DNA of 64,000 nt from Paulinella micropora. Taxonomy: Eukaryota > Cercozoa > Imbricatea > Euglyphida. The stretch lies in NCBI GenBank assembly GCA_009731375.1, contig BJOX01000112.1:700458-764457 (forward strand), given 5' to 3'. Positions 44,900 to 64,000 of the stretch are shown here, piece by piece. A program made the position numbers and the translations under genes. How positions within the stretch are numbered: position 1 is the stretch's first letter; every line of letters begins with the position of its first letter. The notes under the pieces were generated by a model. The model was not told the DNA's origin. It was given only the letters and a program-made list of their open reading frames with translations, and searched no databases.

Positions 44900-45640
44900 G
44901 CACAAGGCCCCCGTGACTCCAAAGCCCTGGAGACCATACTAGTAGACATATTTTATCCTTTACCCAACCTTTGCCTTGAAGTTTCACTTGACTAGTCACA
45001 GCCTGAGACTAAAACTTGCAGTTACTTTCAAGAATAATTATCATCTTTATTAACACTTAACCTTTTGCAAAAGGGTAACTCCCGCACGATCACTCGTGGT
45101 CTGGTAAACAACTGTTTTTAAATAGTCACTATTTCCTCGGAAAGTCAGAGTCATAGGTGACTCAGCATTTCCGAAGTCGCATTCCGAGCCGTCGGACATT
45201 ATCAAGCCACAGTTACTCAGTCACGGGGGCCACCGGGCCACTAGTGAAGACTGCGCCGGGTTGGCAAGGTCACAGATTTTGAAATCAGTCATCATCCATA
45301 AGTTCCAAGCACTGATGTGTTAATAGAATACTTCAAAGCGGCCACTGCTCATAGAGCTTCATTCAGTGTGAGACTTATTATTAATAAAACTTGCTTTTCA
45401 AGTTGAGCACAGCTCATATGCACTGCAGACCATAAACACTGCCCTATAACTAGCTCTTGCCCCGGCCTACGCCGGGCCATAACCTAGCCCTGGTAGTAGC
45501 ACTATATTAATATAAACCTTGAGCCAAGGGGTGAGCACGGTCACTCGTGGTCGGTAAACCCGGGCCCCTGTTATTAAATAACTATTAATATTTCTGAAAG
45601 ACTCTTGAATTAATATTAACTAGTATTATAGAATTCTGTA
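44900..45640 (+). repeat. Interspersed repeat family D, copies 2 and 3
   Basis: 44925-45140 and 45440-45640 each carry the CACTCGTGGTC(T)GGTAAAC core, followed by a TTTTTAAATAGTCACTATTT or TATTAAATAACTATT run, as at 16985-17050. The piece AGCCCTGG precedes both. Confidence 0.72.
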
Positions 45641-45902
45641 ACATATAAATCTGTGACTACTTTACTACTGACGCTTCACCTCTTGAATGATTAACACTGG
45701 TTAATAACTCTTTAAGACTTCCATTTTATCTCTTCGGCTTCCTACTCTGCTGCATGTGTGGCAAGCCGATATTAATATTAATAATTTTATTAAGACAGTG
45801 CTTGCGTACCAGTCACAAGTTTTTTACTACGTGACGCAGTCACTCTGAAAATTTATTAATATTTAATGCTATTGCTCAAAGAAAGGTGATCTCCTCTGGC
45901 CT
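45641..45902. other. AT-rich stretch ending in a fragment of the SNF2 last exon
   Basis: At 45887-45902 GTGATCTCCTCTGGCC repeats the end of the SNF2 terminal exon (GTGATCTCCTCCCCAGCC at 46322) just before the gap 45903-46138. Confidence 0.65.
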
Positions 45903-46138
45903 NNNNNNNNNNNNNNNNNNNNNNNNNNNNNNNNNNNNNNNNNNNNNNNNNNNNNNNNNNNNNNNNNNNNNNNNNNNNNNNNNNNNNNNNNNNNNNNNNN
46001 NNNNNNNNNNNNNNNNNNNNNNNNNNNNNNNNNNNNNNNNNNNNNNNNNNNNNNNNNNNNNNNNNNNNNNNNNNNNNNNNNNNNNNNNNNNNNNNNNNNN
46101 NNNNNNNNNNNNNNNNNNNNNNNNNNNNNNNNNNNNNN
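45903..46138. other. Assembly gap (N)
   Basis: 236 Ns between a partial copy of the SNF2 last exon and a TTG array. Confidence 0.99.
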
Positions 46139-46311
46139 TTATTGTTGTTGTTGCTGTTTTTGTTGTTGTTGTTGTTGTTTTTGTTCAGTGTTGTTGTTGT
46201 TGTTGTTGTTGTTGCTGTTGTTGTTGTTGTTGTCCTCGTCGTCGTCGTCGTCGTCGTCGTTATCGTCGTCGTTGTCGTTGCTGTTGTTGTTGTTGTCGTC
46301 GTCGTCGTCGT
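46139..46311. repeat. (TTG)n and (GTC)n triplet array
   Basis: Triplets directly downstream of the SNF2 stop codon, in the 3-prime UTR or flank. Confidence 0.9.
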
Positions 46312-62004
<15,693 letters not shown>

Positions 62005-62015
62005 CTACACACAGG

Positions 62016-62142
62016 AAGGACCAGTGAAAAATTTCGGCGAGGAAATTATTTCGGCCATTGATTTTTGACCGCAGAATACGTTGTTTTTGCACAAAACCTT
62101 GGGTGGCCGTAATTCTTCCCTAGTCTTGTAACCGCAAGATAC

Positions 62143-62147
<5 letters not shown>
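62016..62147 (+). mobile_element. MITE-1 copy 3, right part replaced by a T run and gap
   Basis: AAGGACCAGTGAAAAATTTC opens the copy, which is then collinear with copy 1 through TTGACCGCAGAATACGTTG. It stops in a T homopolymer of about 90 bp before the gap. Its end lies 11 bp upstream (minus-strand sense) of SNF2 exon 61918-62004. Confidence 0.82.
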
Positions 62148-62231
<84 letters not shown>

Positions 62232-62236
62232 TTTTT

Positions 62237-63080
62237 NNNNNNNNNNNNNNNNNNNNNNNNNNNNNNNNNNNNNNNNNNNNNNNNNNNNNNNNNNNNNNNN
62301 NNNNNNNNNNNNNNNNNNNNNNNNNNNNNNNNNNNNNNNNNNNNNNNNNNNNNNNNNNNNNNNNNNNNNNNNNNNNNNNNNNNNNNNNNNNNNNNNNNNN
62401 NNNNNNNNNNNNNNNNNNNNNNNNNNNNNNNNNNNNNNNNNNNNNNNNNNNNNNNNNNNNNNNNNNNNNNNNNNNNNNNNNNNNNNNNNNNNNNNNNNNN
62501 NNNNNNNNNNNNNNNNNNNNNNNNNNNNNNNNNNNNNNNNNNNNNNNNNNNNNNNNNNNNNNNNNNNNNNNNNNNNNNNNNNNNNNNNNNNNNNNNNNNN
62601 NNNNNNNNNNNNNNNNNNNNNNNNNNNNNNNNNNNNNNNNNNNNNNNNNNNNNNNNNNNNNNNNNNNNNNNNNNNNNNNNNNNNNNNNNNNNNNNNNNNN
62701 NNNNNNNNNNNNNNNNNNNNNNNNNNNNNNNNNNNNNNNNNNNNNNNNNNNNNNNNNNNNNNNNNNNNNNNNNNNNNNNNNNNNNNNNNNNNNNNNNNNN
62801 NNNNNNNNNNNNNNNNNNNNNNNNNNNNNNNNNNNNNNNNNNNNNNNNNNNNNNNNNNNNNNNNNNNNNNNNNNNNNNNNNNNNNNNNNNNNNNNNNNNN
62901 NNNNNNNNNNNNNNNNNNNNNNNNNNNNNNNNNNNNNNNNNNNNNNNNNNNNNNNNNNNNNNNNNNNNNNNNNNNNNNNNNNNNNNNNNNNNNNNNNNNN
63001 NNNNNNNNNNNNNNNNNNNNNNNNNNNNNNNNNNNNNNNNNNNNNNNNNNNNNNNNNNNNNNNNNNNNNNNNNNNNNNNN
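62237..63080. other. Assembly gap (N) after a T homopolymer
   Basis: 844 Ns; may hold the rest of MITE-1 and further SNF2 exons. Confidence 0.99.
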
Positions 63081-63085
63081 GATAT

Positions 63086-63131
<46 letters not shown>

Positions 63132-63200
63132 GGGACATAGAGGGTCACGCGTCGTCTGAATATGCGTCATTATACACCTATACATAGTATAGGTGTATAC

Positions 63201-63233
<33 letters not shown>

Positions 63234-63234
63234 T

Positions 63235-63280
<46 letters not shown>

Positions 63281-63435
63281 GGGACATAGAGGGTCACGCG
63301 TCGTCTGAATATGCGTCATTATACACCTATACATAGTATAGGTGTATACAATTATATATATAATGTATGGCATCTATCTATCTATCTCCTCGCCTGAACT
63401 TACTTATACAAGGCAAGATGTAGATAGATAGATAG

Positions 63436-63483
<48 letters not shown>

Positions 63484-63574
63484 GGGACATAGAGGGTCAC
63501 GCGTCGTCTGAATATGCGTCATTATACACCTATACATAGTATAGGTGTATACAATTATGTAGATAATGTATGGC

Positions 63575-63647
<73 letters not shown>

Positions 63648-63731
63648 CATCTTGCCTTGTATAAGTAAGTTCAGGCGAAGGGGGGAGGAAAGGGGACGAC
63701 ATCTTACACTATGATTAAATTTATCTATCTT

Positions 63732-63820
<89 letters not shown>

Positions 63821-63831
63821 ATGTCTATCTG

Positions 63832-63907
<76 letters not shown>

Positions 63908-63932
63908 CCTACCTACCTACCTACCTACCTAC

Positions 63933-63987
<55 letters not shown>

Positions 63988-64000
63988 CATCTTGCCTTGT
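63081..64000. repeat. GATA/TATC arrays with repeated exon-like islands
   Basis: Three units at about 63130-63205, 63281-63352 and 63482-63553 hold GGGACATAGAGGGTCACGCG, TCGTCTGAATATGCG and a palindrome (TATACACCTATACATAG, then TATAGGTGTATA). On the minus strand TATTCAG is followed by ACGACGCGTGACCCTC (TRDPLCP), which could be an SNF2 exon start. A second island, ATCTTGCCTTGTATAA before GTAAGTTC, is on the minus strand at 63384-63413 and on the plus strand at 63647-63677; its start recurs at 63986-64000. Confidence 0.6.

Overview
The window is nuclear DNA from a eukaryote, probably a protist. I cannot place it further. Its genes are split into many tiny exons (about 30-130 nt), with GT-AG introns filled by microsatellites: TATC/GATA, CT/AG, GTAT/CATA, TTG, TTC, TCAC, ACTT, TTCC and others. 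About 3 kb of N gaps interrupt it. Almost every long open reading frame is translated microsatellite ([16 protein letters not shown]) and is not a gene. The real genes were recovered by finding short non-repetitive islands with splice sites on both sides, joining them in phase, and recognising the protein families.

Five genes can be assembled. (1) 284-4220 (-): N-terminus of an SPF30/SMNDC1-like splicing factor that runs off the left edge. (2) 5768-15631 (+): an ArfGAP-domain protein with an exact CX2CX16CX2CX4R zinc finger, a Lys-rich tail and DPF/FDxFF motifs at the C-terminus. (3) 20376-24169 (-): a complete eight-exon gene for a 360-residue basic, low-complexity protein of unknown family. 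(4) 33857-44342 (+): two EF-hands followed in phase by an MTP18/MTFP1 (mitochondrial fission process protein) domain, possibly one fusion gene. (5) 46312-62004 (-): the helicase C-terminal half of a Rad5/SHPRH/CSB-like SNF2 ATPase, with its stop codon; the N-terminal half lies to the right. Genes 1 and 2 are head to head, genes 2/3 and 4/5 converge, and genes 3 and 4 diverge around a LINE.

Mobile DNA includes a rearranged non-LTR retrotransposon (27.2-31.5 kb, mostly - strand), three small inverted-repeat element families (MITE-1 x3, MITE-2 x2, MITE-3 x6), foldback sequences, and a larger interspersed repeat (family A) whose copies end at GATA/TATC arrays. Another repeat (family D) sits in both convergent gene-gene intervals.

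The most striking property is the exon-microsatellite mosaic. Most recognisable exons are accompanied in the adjoining intron by one to about twenty decayed copies of one exon edge with its splice site, each cut off by microsatellite sequence. These form higher-order arrays (for example 46.4-49.8, 56.4-58.8, 8.9-10.5 and 50.7-51.5 kb). All gene models are inferences from sequence alone; no alignment or transcript data were available.
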